7,768 nt of DNA from JAYWAM01 sp043782425. GTDB taxonomy: Bacteria > Pseudomonadota > Gammaproteobacteria > Burkholderiales > Usitatibacteraceae. Every line of letters begins with the position of its first letter. Position 1 is the stretch's first letter. The stretch is taken from the NCBI GenBank assembly GCA_043782425.1, contig JAYWAM010000006.1, positions 1 to 7,768 on the forward strand, given 5' to 3'. The notes beneath the pieces were generated by a model. That model saw only the letters and a list, made by a program, of their open reading frames with translations. It searched no databases and was not told the origin of the DNA. Position numbers and translations under genes: made by a program. Of this stretch, positions 1 to 6,596 are shown piece after piece.

Positions 1-105
1 ATGGCTACATATTGCATTTAAATACTGGCGATATTTCCTTCGCCTTCGCTCTAGCGGACACGTTGAAAAAAAGGATCGGAGTCAGGGAACTTCAGTTTAA
101 AATTG

Positions 106-146
106 GGTGGGTGACGGACTTGACTCCTCCGTCCTCGCATCCCACC
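106..146. repeat. Two-part inverted repeat (stem-loop)
   Basis: GGTGGG at 106-111 is the exact reverse complement of CCCACC at 141-146, and GACGGA at 113-118 of TCCGTC at 128-133. Together they give a 12-pair stem with an asymmetric internal loop (1 base against 7) and a 9-base terminal loop. This is more pairing than expected by chance in 41 bases. Read on the minus strand it lies just after a GC-rich stem (153-162), an order that loosely recalls the last two domains of a group II intron, but the catalytic AGC or CGC triad of domain V is not where it should be. The role is unknown. Confidence 0.45.
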
Positions 147-357
147 GAACATGCGGTTCCGCTTCCGACAGTTGAACCAGCTACGCCGACGCATTGTACT
201 GAGCCGAGAGTTGGGTCGTTGCGAATACAATCTCGTTCTAATCTCCCGCAGGCAGTGGAATCATTCGATTATGCCACTCGCTTTCTCGGAGCCATTAACC
301 AAAGCAACCCGTTTCATGCGAGCGCAAAAAATTTTGGTGGGTTGTTTGGGGGGGTAT

Positions 358-378
358 AGAGATTTTATTACAATCTCT
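358..378 (-). terminator. Hairpin just after tRNA-Ser, possible weak terminator
   Basis: AGAGATT at 358-364 pairs with AATCTCT at 372-378 around a 7-base loop, giving a 7-pair stem that begins 11 bases past the tRNA CCA end on the minus strand. The bases that follow on that strand are ATACCCCCCC, not a U-rich tract, so it is not a textbook intrinsic terminator. It may instead protect or position the 3' trailer for tRNA processing. Its position is the main argument for it. Confidence 0.3.
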
Positions 379-389
379 CATAGTGAATT

Positions 390-480
390 TGGCGGAAAGG
401 GTGGGATTCGAACCCACGGTAGAGACGAGCCCTACACCGGATTTCGAGTCCGGCGCTTTCGACCACTCAGCCACCTTTCC
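390..480 (-). tRNA. tRNA-Ser (anticodon CGA)
   Basis: On the minus strand this folds into a complete type II tRNA of 88 bases plus an encoded CCA (390-392). The acceptor stem GGAAAGG (480-474) pairs perfectly with CCTTTCC, followed by discriminator G. The anticodon stem CCGGA/TCCGG holds the loop CTCGAAA, so the anticodon is CGA (444-446), reading the serine codon UCG. The long variable arm typical of tRNA-Ser is present (GTAGGG with CTCTAC, one G-U pair), and the T arm is GTGGG-TTCGAAT-CCCAC. Discriminator G and the long variable arm are identity elements of serine tRNAs. The gene lies 73 bases past the uup stop but has its own -10 box. Confidence 0.97.
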
Positions 481-491
481 GTGGAGGCGAA

Positions 492-497
492 ATTATA
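492..497 (-). promoter_or_regulatory. -10 box of the tRNA-Ser promoter
   Basis: A perfect TATAAT lies on the minus strand 11 bases before the tRNA 5' end, placing the start of transcription near 485, a few bases ahead of the mature tRNA. The stretch between the box and that start is GC-rich (CGCCTCC), as in stable-RNA promoters under stringent control. No good -35 element is seen 16-18 bases upstream, where the sequence is nearly all G and C. The link to stringent control is inference. Confidence 0.55.
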
Positions 498-520
498 CCT
501 GCGGCGCAGGCGACGCGCGA

Positions 521-548
521 GCTTTTTTACCTCGGCTTTTTTACCTCG
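521..548. repeat. Perfect 14-base tandem duplication after uup
   Basis: GCTTTTTTACCTCG occurs at 521-534 and again, without a gap, at 535-548. The pair sits between the uup stop codon (554-556) and the tRNA promoter. It is most simply a slippage duplication. It lies outside both genes and forms no hairpin, so it is not a terminator. Confidence 0.85.
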
Positions 549-553
549 GCAAG

Positions 554-2374
554 CTATTGCGCCGCTGTGCGCTTGGCTTCCAGCATTTCCCAGCGCACGA
601 AGGCTTGCGCCAGGTGCGCTTCAACTTCTGTCAGGCGGCTGCCCAGGCGTTTGGCTTCATCCGGTGCGCCGCCGCTGTAAAGACTGGGATCGGCAAGGCG
701 CGCGTTGAGGTCGCGTTGCTCGGTTTCCAGCGCTTCGATTTGCTGCGGCAATTGTTCCAGTTCACGCGCTTCCTTGAAGCCGAGCCGCGTTTTACGCGCG
801 GCGGCGGAGGGCTTGGTTTCACTTGCGCTTGCAGATGCGGCTGCACTCTGTTTCCCAGTTTTAACGTTGGGGTTGACGGCACGCTGTGCGAGCCAATCGT
901 CGTATCCTCCTGCATACTCGCGCACTACGCCTTCGCCTTCGAAAGCGTAAACCTGTGTGACAACGTTGTTGAGAAAAGTGCGGTCGTGGCTGACCAGCAG
1001 CAAGGTGCCGCTATATTCCTGCAATAAAGTTTCCAGCAGCTCCAGTGTTTCGATATCAAGATCGTTGGTTGGCTCATCGAGCACCAGCAAATTGGCGGGG
1101 CGTGAGAACAGGCGCGCCAGCAACAGACGATTGCGCTCGCCTCCCGACAATGATTTGACTTTGGCGCGCGAGCGCTCGGGCGGGAAAAGAAAATCCTCCA
1201 GATAGCTGATGACGTGCTTGCGCACCGCGCCGATTTCAACATAGTCCGAGCCTTTGCTGATCACGTCAGACAAAGTGGATTCAGGATCGAGCTGCACACG
1301 GAACTGATCGAAATACGCGATATCGATCTTGGTTCCCATTTTCACCACACCCGAATCCGGCGCTAGGTCTCCCAGGATAAGACGGATCAAGGTAGTCTTG
1401 CCGATGCCGTTGGGGCCGATAAGGCCGATGTGATCGCCACGCTGGATAATGCACGAAAAGTTGCTGATTAGCGTGCGCGCGCCGTAGGATTTTCTCACCA
1501 TTTCCAGTTCCACTACCAGCTTGCCGGAACGCGTTCCGCTGTCTAGCGCCAGGTTGACCTGGCCGATGCGTTCACGCCGCGCCGCGCGCTCGCGGCGCAG
1601 TGCTTCTAGGCGTCGCACCCTGCCTTCGTTGCGCGTGCGCCGCGCTTCGATTCCTTTGCGTATCCACACTTCTTCCTGCGCCAGCAGCTTGTCGAATTTC
1701 TGGTTGCGTCCTGCTTCGTCGCGTAGCTCGGCGGCTTTGCGTACTTGATAGGCGGCAAATGTGCCTGGGTAGCTCGACAGTCGCCCGCGGTCCAGTTCCA
1801 CAATGCGTGTGGCGACGCCCTCCAGAAAACGCCGGTCGTGGCTCACCACCAGCACCGCCCCATTAAAGGCGTTTAATGTACCCTCCAGCCACTCAATACC
1901 GGCGATGTCGAGATGATTGGTTGGCTCATCGAGCAGCAACAGATCGGGCTCGCTGACCAAAGCGCGACCCAAAGCCACACGTTTTTTCATACCGCCGGAA
2001 AGAGTGGCTAGCGTTGCCTGCGCCGGTAACTCAAGCAGAGCCAACTGCTGCTCGATGCGCGACTGCAAGCGCCAGGTTTCATCATCGCCTGCCAGCTCTC
2101 CCAGTGCGTTGCTCATGGCGTCGAGCACCGTCAGCGTCTCATCGAACGCCGGTTCTTGCGCCACATAAGCGACGCGGCAGTGCGAAGCGCGCCACAGCAC
2201 GCCATCATCGGGTATGGACTCTCCGGCTAGCAGTTTCAACAGGCTGGATTTGCCTTCACCGTTGCGCCCGATCAAGGCGACGCGCTCAAAGTTGTCGAGC
2301 ACCAGATCGGCGTGATCGAGCAGCGGCCAATGGCCGTGGGCAAGCGAGACAGCGCGTAGTTCTACTATGGGCAT
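554..2374 (-). CDS. uup: ABC-F family ATPase Uup
   Basis: Soluble tandem ABC ATPase without membrane segments, 606 residues; ABC-F proteins act on ribosomes, and Uup is linked in E. coli to ribosome function and to suppressing precise transposon excision. The first cassette has Walker A GRNGEGKS (36-43), signature LSGGM (125-129), Walker B LLLLDEPTNHLD (145-156) and the switch histidine H179. A basic, Arg-rich linker (about 210-275) contains the ABC-F interdomain arm. The second cassette has Walker A GPNGIGKT (320-327), LSGGE (409-413), Walker B ending DEPTNDLD (433-440) and H463. An Ala/Ser-rich hinge (about 509-530) leads to a C-terminal coiled coil (about 535-606), the feature that marks Uup within ABC-F. 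The start MPIVELRAVSL fits the family N-terminus, but no clear Shine-Dalgarno precedes it. The gene begins 49 bases after the MFS stop and may be co-transcribed. Confidence 0.95.
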   Translation of the reverse strand: MPIVELRAVSLAHGHWPLLDHADLVLDNFERVALIGRNGEGKSSLLKLLAGESIPDDGVLWRASHCRVAYVAQEPAFDETLTVLDAMSNALGELAGDDETWRLQSRIEQQLALLELPAQATLATLSGGMKKRVALGRALVSEPDLLLLDEPTNHLDIAGIEWLEGTLNAFNGAVLVVSHDRRFLEGVATRIVELDRGRLSSYPGTFAAYQVRKAAELRDEAGRNQKFDKLLAQEEVWIRKGIEARRTRNEGRVRRLEALRRERAARRERIGQVNLALDSGTRSGKLVVELEMVRKSYGARTLISNFSCIIQRGDHIGLIGPNGIGKTTLIRLILGDLAPDSGVVKMGTKIDIAYFDQFRVQLDPESTLSDVISKGSDYVEIGAVRKHVISYLEDFLFPPERSRAKVKSLSGGERNRLLLARLFSRPANLLVLDEPTNDLDIETLELLETLLQEYSGTLLLVSHDRTFLNNVVTQVYAFEGEGVVREYAGGYDDWLAQRAVNPNVKTGKQSAAASASASETKPSAAARKTRLGFKEARELEQLPQQIEALETEQRDLNARLADPSLYSGGAPDEAKRLGSRLTEVEAHLAQAFVRWEMLEAKRTAAQ

Positions 2375-2423
2375 GGGTATTTTAGTAACTGTTCAGTGTC
2401 ATCAGCGTTCTATTTTTGTCCGC

Positions 2424-3647
2424 TTAAGTGTTACGCGCTGTTAGGCCGGGAACAACCCAGTAGCGCAGCAAACCTAAAGAAAAAATTCCGATGACGCCGC
2501 CCACTGCAAATGCAGTGGCTGCGCCGAAAAATTGCCACAACCCGCCAAACATCAAGCCGGCGGGAATCGCGGCAAAACCTATCAATGCGTAATACCAGCC
2601 ATACAGCGTGCCGCGTTGTTCGGCATGCGCGTGGTCGCCCAGCACCGCGCGCTCCACGCCTTCAGTGAAAGCCAGCGCCACGCCAAGAAAAAGTGTTGCG
2701 ATCCACAACGAGGCGAGATCATCCACCCAACAAAACCCGAACATCGCAATGCAATGCAGCGCCCAGCCGGGAACCATGACTTTCAGCTTGCCGAGACGGT
2801 CGGACAGCGTCCCGCCAATATAATTGGCCACTATCTTCACGCCATTCATCGCCGCCCACAGCAACAGCGCGGCCACCACACTGGCGCCTAACTCATGCGC
2901 GCGCAGAATGATAAAGGTTTCTGCCATGCGCGCAAAGCTAAATAACATCAACACCAGCAAATAGCGCCTTAACTTGGGCGGCACATCTCGCCAGGCGAGG
3001 GTTTTAAATACTATTGCTACATCGGCGCTGGCGGGCTTGTGTTCCTTTGGCTCGGCCACGCCCCAAGCGAGCAACCCCACTGCCAGGAATCCGGGTAGCG
3101 CCGATATTAAAACGATCTGCGAAAGATTGAAGGAAAAAGCGTAAATAACCGCCGCTGCGACCAATGCCCCCAGCAGCGCGCCGCCATTATCGAAGGCGCG
3201 ATGGATGCCAAAGGCCACGCCGCGCAAGCTTGCAGGCGCAATGTCAACGATCAACGCATCGCGTGGCGCACTGCGTATGCCTTTGCCGACGCGATCCAGC
3301 GCGCGTAGCAGCAGCACCTGCCACCAGCTCGCCGCGAGCCCGAGCAGCGGGCGCGCGAGGTTGGAGATGGTGTAGCCCAGCAGCGCCAGCGGTTTGCGCT
3401 TGCCTCCGGAAGCATCGGAATGGCGCCCCGCCCACAAGCGTAGAAATGCCGCCACAGCATCGGACAAGCCTTCGACCAGCCCCAATACCCACGGCCCCGC
3501 TCCCAATGTGGCCGTCAGCAGAATCGGCACGAGCGGAATCACCATGTCGGTGGCGATATCGTTCAGCATGCTCACCACACCGATGATATAAATGCTGCCG
3601 GGGAGTTTACTGCGCGGGGCGTGCGTTTGCGGGCCGGGTTTTTTCAT
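2424..3647 (-). CDS. Major facilitator superfamily transporter
   Basis: Inner-membrane carrier of 407 residues with about 12 hydrophobic segments, the usual MFS length and topology. A typical MFS motif A, GRHSDASGGKRKP (74-86), lies in the loop after helix 2, and a second copy, GGTLSDRLGKLKV (278-290), opens the corresponding loop of the C-terminal half, showing the internal duplication. DRVGKGIRSAPRDALIVD (118-135), near helix 4, is a charged motif I associate with a subset of uncharacterised MFS proteins. The two halves are joined by a polar loop around 199-228. Nothing in the sequence fixes the substrate; uptake or drug efflux are both possible. The ATG is preceded by no convincing Shine-Dalgarno, so the start is less sure than the frame. 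It is the upstream neighbour of uup, with no terminator between them. Confidence 0.9.
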   Translation of the reverse strand: MKKPGPQTHAPRSKLPGSIYIIGVVSMLNDIATDMVIPLVPILLTATLGAGPWVLGLVEGLSDAVAAFLRLWAGRHSDASGGKRKPLALLGYTISNLARPLLGLAASWWQVLLLRALDRVGKGIRSAPRDALIVDIAPASLRGVAFGIHRAFDNGGALLGALVAAAVIYAFSFNLSQIVLISALPGFLAVGLLAWGVAEPKEHKPASADVAIVFKTLAWRDVPPKLRRYLLVLMLFSFARMAETFIILRAHELGASVVAALLLWAAMNGVKIVANYIGGTLSDRLGKLKVMVPGWALHCIAMFGFCWVDDLASLWIATLFLGVALAFTEGVERAVLGDHAHAEQRGTLYGWYYALIGFAAIPAGLMFGGLWQFFGAATAFAVGGVIGIFSLGLLRYWVVPGLTARNT

Positions 3648-3670
3648 GCTGGAATATGATAGATGTTAAC

Positions 3671-3700
3671 CGCGTGGGCACAAAAGCGTGCCCATCTACG
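3671..3700. repeat. Intergenic palindromic repeat, copy 1
   Basis: TGGGCAC (3675-3681) and GTGCCCA (3688-3694) form a 7-pair stem with a 6-base loop. The core words GCGTGGGCAC and GCGTGCCCA also occur in the palindrome at 7545-7568, so the two are relatives. A wider inverted pair, TAGATG (3660-3665) and CATCTA (3693-3698), overlaps the core and offers an alternative fold. It lies 24 bases ahead of the MFS start. I interpret it as a REP-like dispersed element of the kind common between genes in betaproteobacteria; that is recall, not a search. Confidence 0.6.
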
Positions 3701-3705
3701 ATTCT

Positions 3706-3723
3706 GCGGCGACTTACCGCCGC
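3706..3723 (-). repeat. GC-rich hairpin downstream of the acyl-CoA dehydrogenase
   Basis: GCGGCG (3706-3711) pairs with CGCCGC (3718-3723) around a 6-base loop. It lies about 80 bases past the dehydrogenase stop on the minus strand and directly before copy 1 of the palindromic repeat, so the transcript would carry two stems in a row. No U-tract follows on either strand, which argues against an intrinsic terminator; it could stabilise the 3' end of the etfB-etfA-acd message. Confidence 0.35.
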
Positions 3724-3801
3724 GCTTCAGATCAGCCGACTCAGGGCGTGCGCACCATCTTTTCAATGTTGTGAGCGACATAACGCCCGCATTCAGTGGC
3801 G

Positions 3802-5610
3802 CTAGAAGTACGCCTCTTCCATCTGCAACACGCTATCCGCGCCCTGTGTCACCGCATCAGCCAGAGAAGTCGCCAGCGTGAGAATGTGATCGCCGTAGAA
3901 GCGCGTAGTGATGATTTTGGCTTTGAGGAAATCGCTGTCGCCCTCTCCCGCCGCAAGTTGTTGCGCCGCTACCAAGGCAGCGCGACCCATCATCCAGCCG
4001 CCGATCACTGTGCCCATGAGCTTGAGATAATGCACAGAACCTGCACCCACCGCGCCTTGATTGCTGGGAAAGGTGAGCACTATCCATTCGGTCGCGCGTT
4101 TCGCGCTGGCGATACCTGCGGCGAGTGTGCTGGAGAATTTTTTCAGATTGGCATCGCCGCTGGCGGCAAGCTGCGCGATCAGTTTTTCCATGTTTTCGAT
4201 TAACGCCAGCGCTGTCTGCCCGCCTTCTCGACCAACCTTGCGACCGACCAGATCGTTAGCCTGGATACCCGTTGTGCCTTCGTAAATAGCCGAAATGCGT
4301 GCATCGCGCAGATACTGCGCCGCGCCGGTTTCTTCGATATAGCCCATGCCGCCATGCACCTGGATGCCGAGCGAGGCCACGTCAATGCCGACTTCGGTGC
4401 TCCAGCCTTTTACAATCGGGATGAGCAGATCAACCAGCGCCTGATTGAAACGTTTCTGTTTCTCATCGCTGGAACGCTCCGCGATATCGAGGCACGCTGC
4501 GGCCCAGTAAGCCAGCGCGCGCGTGGCTTCGGCATAGGCTTTCATGGTGAGCAACATGCGTTTTACATCGGGGTGGTGAATGATCGCCGCAGCTTTGGGA
4601 TTGCCGGGCAGCGCCACCAGCGGCCGACCCTGCACGCGCTCGCGCGCCCACACCACCGCGTGTTGATAGGCGCGCTCGGCGATTGATACGCCTTCCAGGC
4701 CCACACCGAGGCGCGCCGCATTCATCATGACGAACATGTATTCAAGACCGCGATGTTGCTCGCCGACGAGATACCCCAGCGCGCCGTTGTCGCCGTCTTC
4801 GCCGTAGAGCATGACGCAGGTGGGGCTGGCGTGTATGCCCATCTTGTGTTCAATGGAGGCGCATTTCACCTCGTTGCGTTTGCCTATGCTGCCATCGGCA
4901 TTGATGAGCATTTTGGGCACCGCAAAAAGCGAAATGCCCTTCACGCCTTCAGGCGCGCCTTCAATGCGCGCCAGCACCAGGTGAATAATATTTTCGGTGT
5001 AATCGTGCTCGCCGTAGGTGATGAATATTTTCTGCCCGAAAAGACGGTAGCTGCCATCGGCCTGGGGTAGCGCCTTGGTGCGCACCTGGGCCAAATCCGA
5101 GCCGGCCTGGGGTTCGGTCAGATTCATGGTGCCCGTCCATTTGCCCGAAACCATGTTGGGCATGAAAGTTTCCTGTATCTGCTTCGAACCGTGGCGCTCC
5201 AGCGCCACAATGGCGCCGTGCGTCAGCAGTGGGCAAAGCTTGAACGCCATGTTGGCGCTGCCTATCATCTCGCCGATGGCGGTGGCCACCAGGTTGGGCA
5301 GATCCTGTCCGCCATACTTGACGGGAGACGACACCAGTGTCCAACCGGCATCGACAAACTTCCAGTAAGCATCTTTGAATCCCGGCGGTGTTTTGACCAC
5401 GCCATCCTTGAGTGTGGCGCCGTGCTCATCACCCACCCGGTTCAGCGGCGAGAGCACTGCGGTGGAGAACTTGCCGGCCTCATCGAGTATGGCCTCAACC
5501 ACATCTTCGCTCACTTCCTCGCAGCCGGGCAGCTTGGCGACTTCCTCAAGCCCGACGACGTGCCTGAGTATGAAATTCATGTCTTTCAACGGGGCGTGAT
5601 ATTCGCTCAT
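3802..5610 (-). CDS. Acyl-CoA dehydrogenase, large DmdC-type (602 aa)
   Basis: FAD flavoenzyme introducing a 2,3-double bond into an acyl-CoA and passing electrons to ETF. At 602 residues it exceeds the usual 380-400 because it has an extra N-terminal segment (MSEYHAPLKDMNFIL...) and a C-terminal helical domain (about 465-602), as in the 3-methylmercaptopropionyl-CoA dehydrogenase DmdC group. The core shows the flavin motif TMNLTEPQAGSD (161-172), QVHGGMGYIEE (417-427) and IYEGTTGIQ, where E444 is the expected catalytic base. I chose the ATG at 5610 because the N-terminus then matches the family and AAAGGA lies 11 bases upstream; a longer reading from a TTG at 5658 would overlap etfA. It follows etfA by 34 bases. 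Members of this group act on medium or long fatty acyl-CoA or on methylthiopropionyl-CoA; the sequence alone does not settle the substrate, so I give no symbol. Confidence 0.93.
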   Translation of the reverse strand: MSEYHAPLKDMNFILRHVVGLEEVAKLPGCEEVSEDVVEAILDEAGKFSTAVLSPLNRVGDEHGATLKDGVVKTPPGFKDAYWKFVDAGWTLVSSPVKYGGQDLPNLVATAIGEMIGSANMAFKLCPLLTHGAIVALERHGSKQIQETFMPNMVSGKWTGTMNLTEPQAGSDLAQVRTKALPQADGSYRLFGQKIFITYGEHDYTENIIHLVLARIEGAPEGVKGISLFAVPKMLINADGSIGKRNEVKCASIEHKMGIHASPTCVMLYGEDGDNGALGYLVGEQHRGLEYMFVMMNAARLGVGLEGVSIAERAYQHAVVWARERVQGRPLVALPGNPKAAAIIHHPDVKRMLLTMKAYAEATRALAYWAAACLDIAERSSDEKQKRFNQALVDLLIPIVKGWSTEVGIDVASLGIQVHGGMGYIEETGAAQYLRDARISAIYEGTTGIQANDLVGRKVGREGGQTALALIENMEKLIAQLAASGDANLKKFSSTLAAGIASAKRATEWIVLTFPSNQGAVGAGSVHYLKLMGTVIGGWMMGRAALVAAQQLAAGEGDSDFLKAKIITTRFYGDHILTLATSLADAVTQGADSVLQMEEAYF

Positions 5611-5644
5611 AAACAGTTTTTTCCTTTGTGTTTTTCTTTGACGA

Positions 5645-6574
5645 CTAAAGCGCTGCAATCAACTCCGGCACGATTTTAAATAGATCTCCCACCAGCCCAT
5701 AATCCGCCACCTGAAAAATAGGCGCTTCGGGGTCCTTGTTGATGGCCACAATCACCTTGCTATCCTTCATCCCGGCCAGATGCTGGATCGCGCCGGAAAT
5801 GCCGATGGCGATGTAGAGCTCGGGCGCGACGATCTTGCCGGTCTGACCAACCTGATAATCATTGGGCACAAAACCTGCGTCCACCGCAGCGCGCGAGGCG
5901 CCGATGGCTGCGTTGAGTTTGTCAGCGAGCGCTTCAAGCATTTTGAAATTATCGCCGCTTTGCAGACCGCGACCGCCGGAAATAATCGCCCGCGCTGCCG
6001 TGAGCTCGGGCCGGTCCAGCTTGGTCAATTCCTGGCGCAGCACTTTTGACAACCCAGCATCCACGCCGCCGGAAATTGACTCAACAGTAGCACTGCCCCC
6101 CTGCGCTGCGGCGGCATCGAAGCCGGTCGTGCGCACGGTGATGACCTTGATTGCGTCGCTTGAGCGCACCGTGGCAAAGGCGTTGCCGGCATAAATCGGG
6201 CGCACGAAAGTATCGGGCGATTCCACCGCTACGATGTCGGAAATCTGCGCCACATCGAGCAATGCCGCAACGCGCGGCAACAGGTTTTTGCCAAACGCTG
6301 TGGCAGCGCAAACTATATGCGCATAGCCGCCCGCCACAGATTGCACCAACGGCGCGAGGTTTTCCGGCAGCGCGTCGGCAAACATTGCGGCGTCGGCGTG
6401 CAATACCTTGGCCACCCCGGCGATGCGGGCAGCCGCCTGGGCGGCGGCGCCACAGCCCTGCCCTGCCACCAGCACATGAATCTCGCCGCCCATTTTTGTA
6501 GCGGCGGTGACGGCATTGCCCACACCCGATTTAAGGCTGCTGTTGTCGTGTTCCGCGATAACTAGAACCGTCAT
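5645..6574 (-). CDS. etfA: Electron transfer flavoprotein, alpha subunit
   Basis: Cytoplasmic FAD-binding half of the ETF heterodimer, which takes electrons from acyl-CoA dehydrogenases and delivers them to ETF:quinone oxidoreductase. The 309 residues are of normal bacterial length. The N-terminal domain (1 to about 180) has the Ala-rich alpha/beta fold of the family. The C-terminal FAD domain carries SGGRG (199-203, with the flavin-contacting Arg202), VGQTGK (242-247), GISGAIQH (258-265), NKDPEAPIF (279-287) and DYGLVGD (291-297), all classic EtfA signatures. There is no sign of the extra ferredoxin or extended domains of bifurcating ETFs. The ATG has AAGGA eight bases upstream. It starts 22 bases after etfB, and the dehydrogenase follows, so the three are almost certainly one operon. 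Confidence 0.97.
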   Translation of the reverse strand: MTVLVIAEHDNSSLKSGVGNAVTAATKMGGEIHVLVAGQGCGAAAQAAARIAGVAKVLHADAAMFADALPENLAPLVQSVAGGYAHIVCAATAFGKNLLPRVAALLDVAQISDIVAVESPDTFVRPIYAGNAFATVRSSDAIKVITVRTTGFDAAAAQGGSATVESISGGVDAGLSKVLRQELTKLDRPELTAARAIISGGRGLQSGDNFKMLEALADKLNAAIGASRAAVDAGFVPNDYQVGQTGKIVAPELYIAIGISGAIQHLAGMKDSKVIVAINKDPEAPIFQVADYGLVGDLFKIVPELIAAL

Positions 6575-6596
6575 GATATTTTTCCTTCGCAGCGCA

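Larger units (their letters stand above)
1..389. other. Region without a supported gene, several inverted repeats
   Basis: This is the stretch downstream of the tRNA-Ser 3' end, up to the window edge. Open frames exist on the plus strand but have no recognisable domain, no good ribosome binding site, and one runs straight through the tRNA, so I do not call them genes. What is visible is secondary structure: a two-part stem at 106-146, a small GCGG/CCGC stem at 153-162, and a stem at 254-278 (AGTGG with CCACT, continued by AATC with GATT, 4-base loop, 3-base bulge). There is a run of seven A at 66-72 and seven G at 348-354. It could be a remnant of a mobile element or a noncoding RNA. I cannot identify it. 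Confidence 0.4.

Noticed and set aside
105..180. Group II intron domains V and VI on the minus strand
   Set aside because: A weak stem can be drawn around the GCGG/CCGC hairpin, but it depends on many G-U pairs and lacks the AGC or CGC triad and a GNRA loop. Kept only as a hypothesis in the findings.
12..359. 115-codon plus-strand frame in the left region
   Set aside because: It has no ribosome binding site, no recognisable domain and a Pro/Thr-rich stretch that coincides with the inverted repeats; it looks like a chance frame over structured DNA.
151..1027. Plus-strand frames running through the tRNA, with the peptide GFEPTVETSPTPDFESGAF
   Set aside because: This is the well-known false protein produced by translating the reverse strand of a tRNA-Ser gene; the tRNA fold is complete and explains the sequence.
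3648..3801. Small gene between the dehydrogenase and the MFS transporter
   Set aside because: The plus-strand frame at 3663-3881 runs into the dehydrogenase gene and covers the hairpins; no ribosome binding site or sensible composition supports it.
5611..5658. Longer start of the acyl-CoA dehydrogenase at a TTG
   Set aside because: The added 16 residues are basic and unlike the family, overlap the etfA end, and the ATG at 5610 has a Shine-Dalgarno and the conserved N-terminus.
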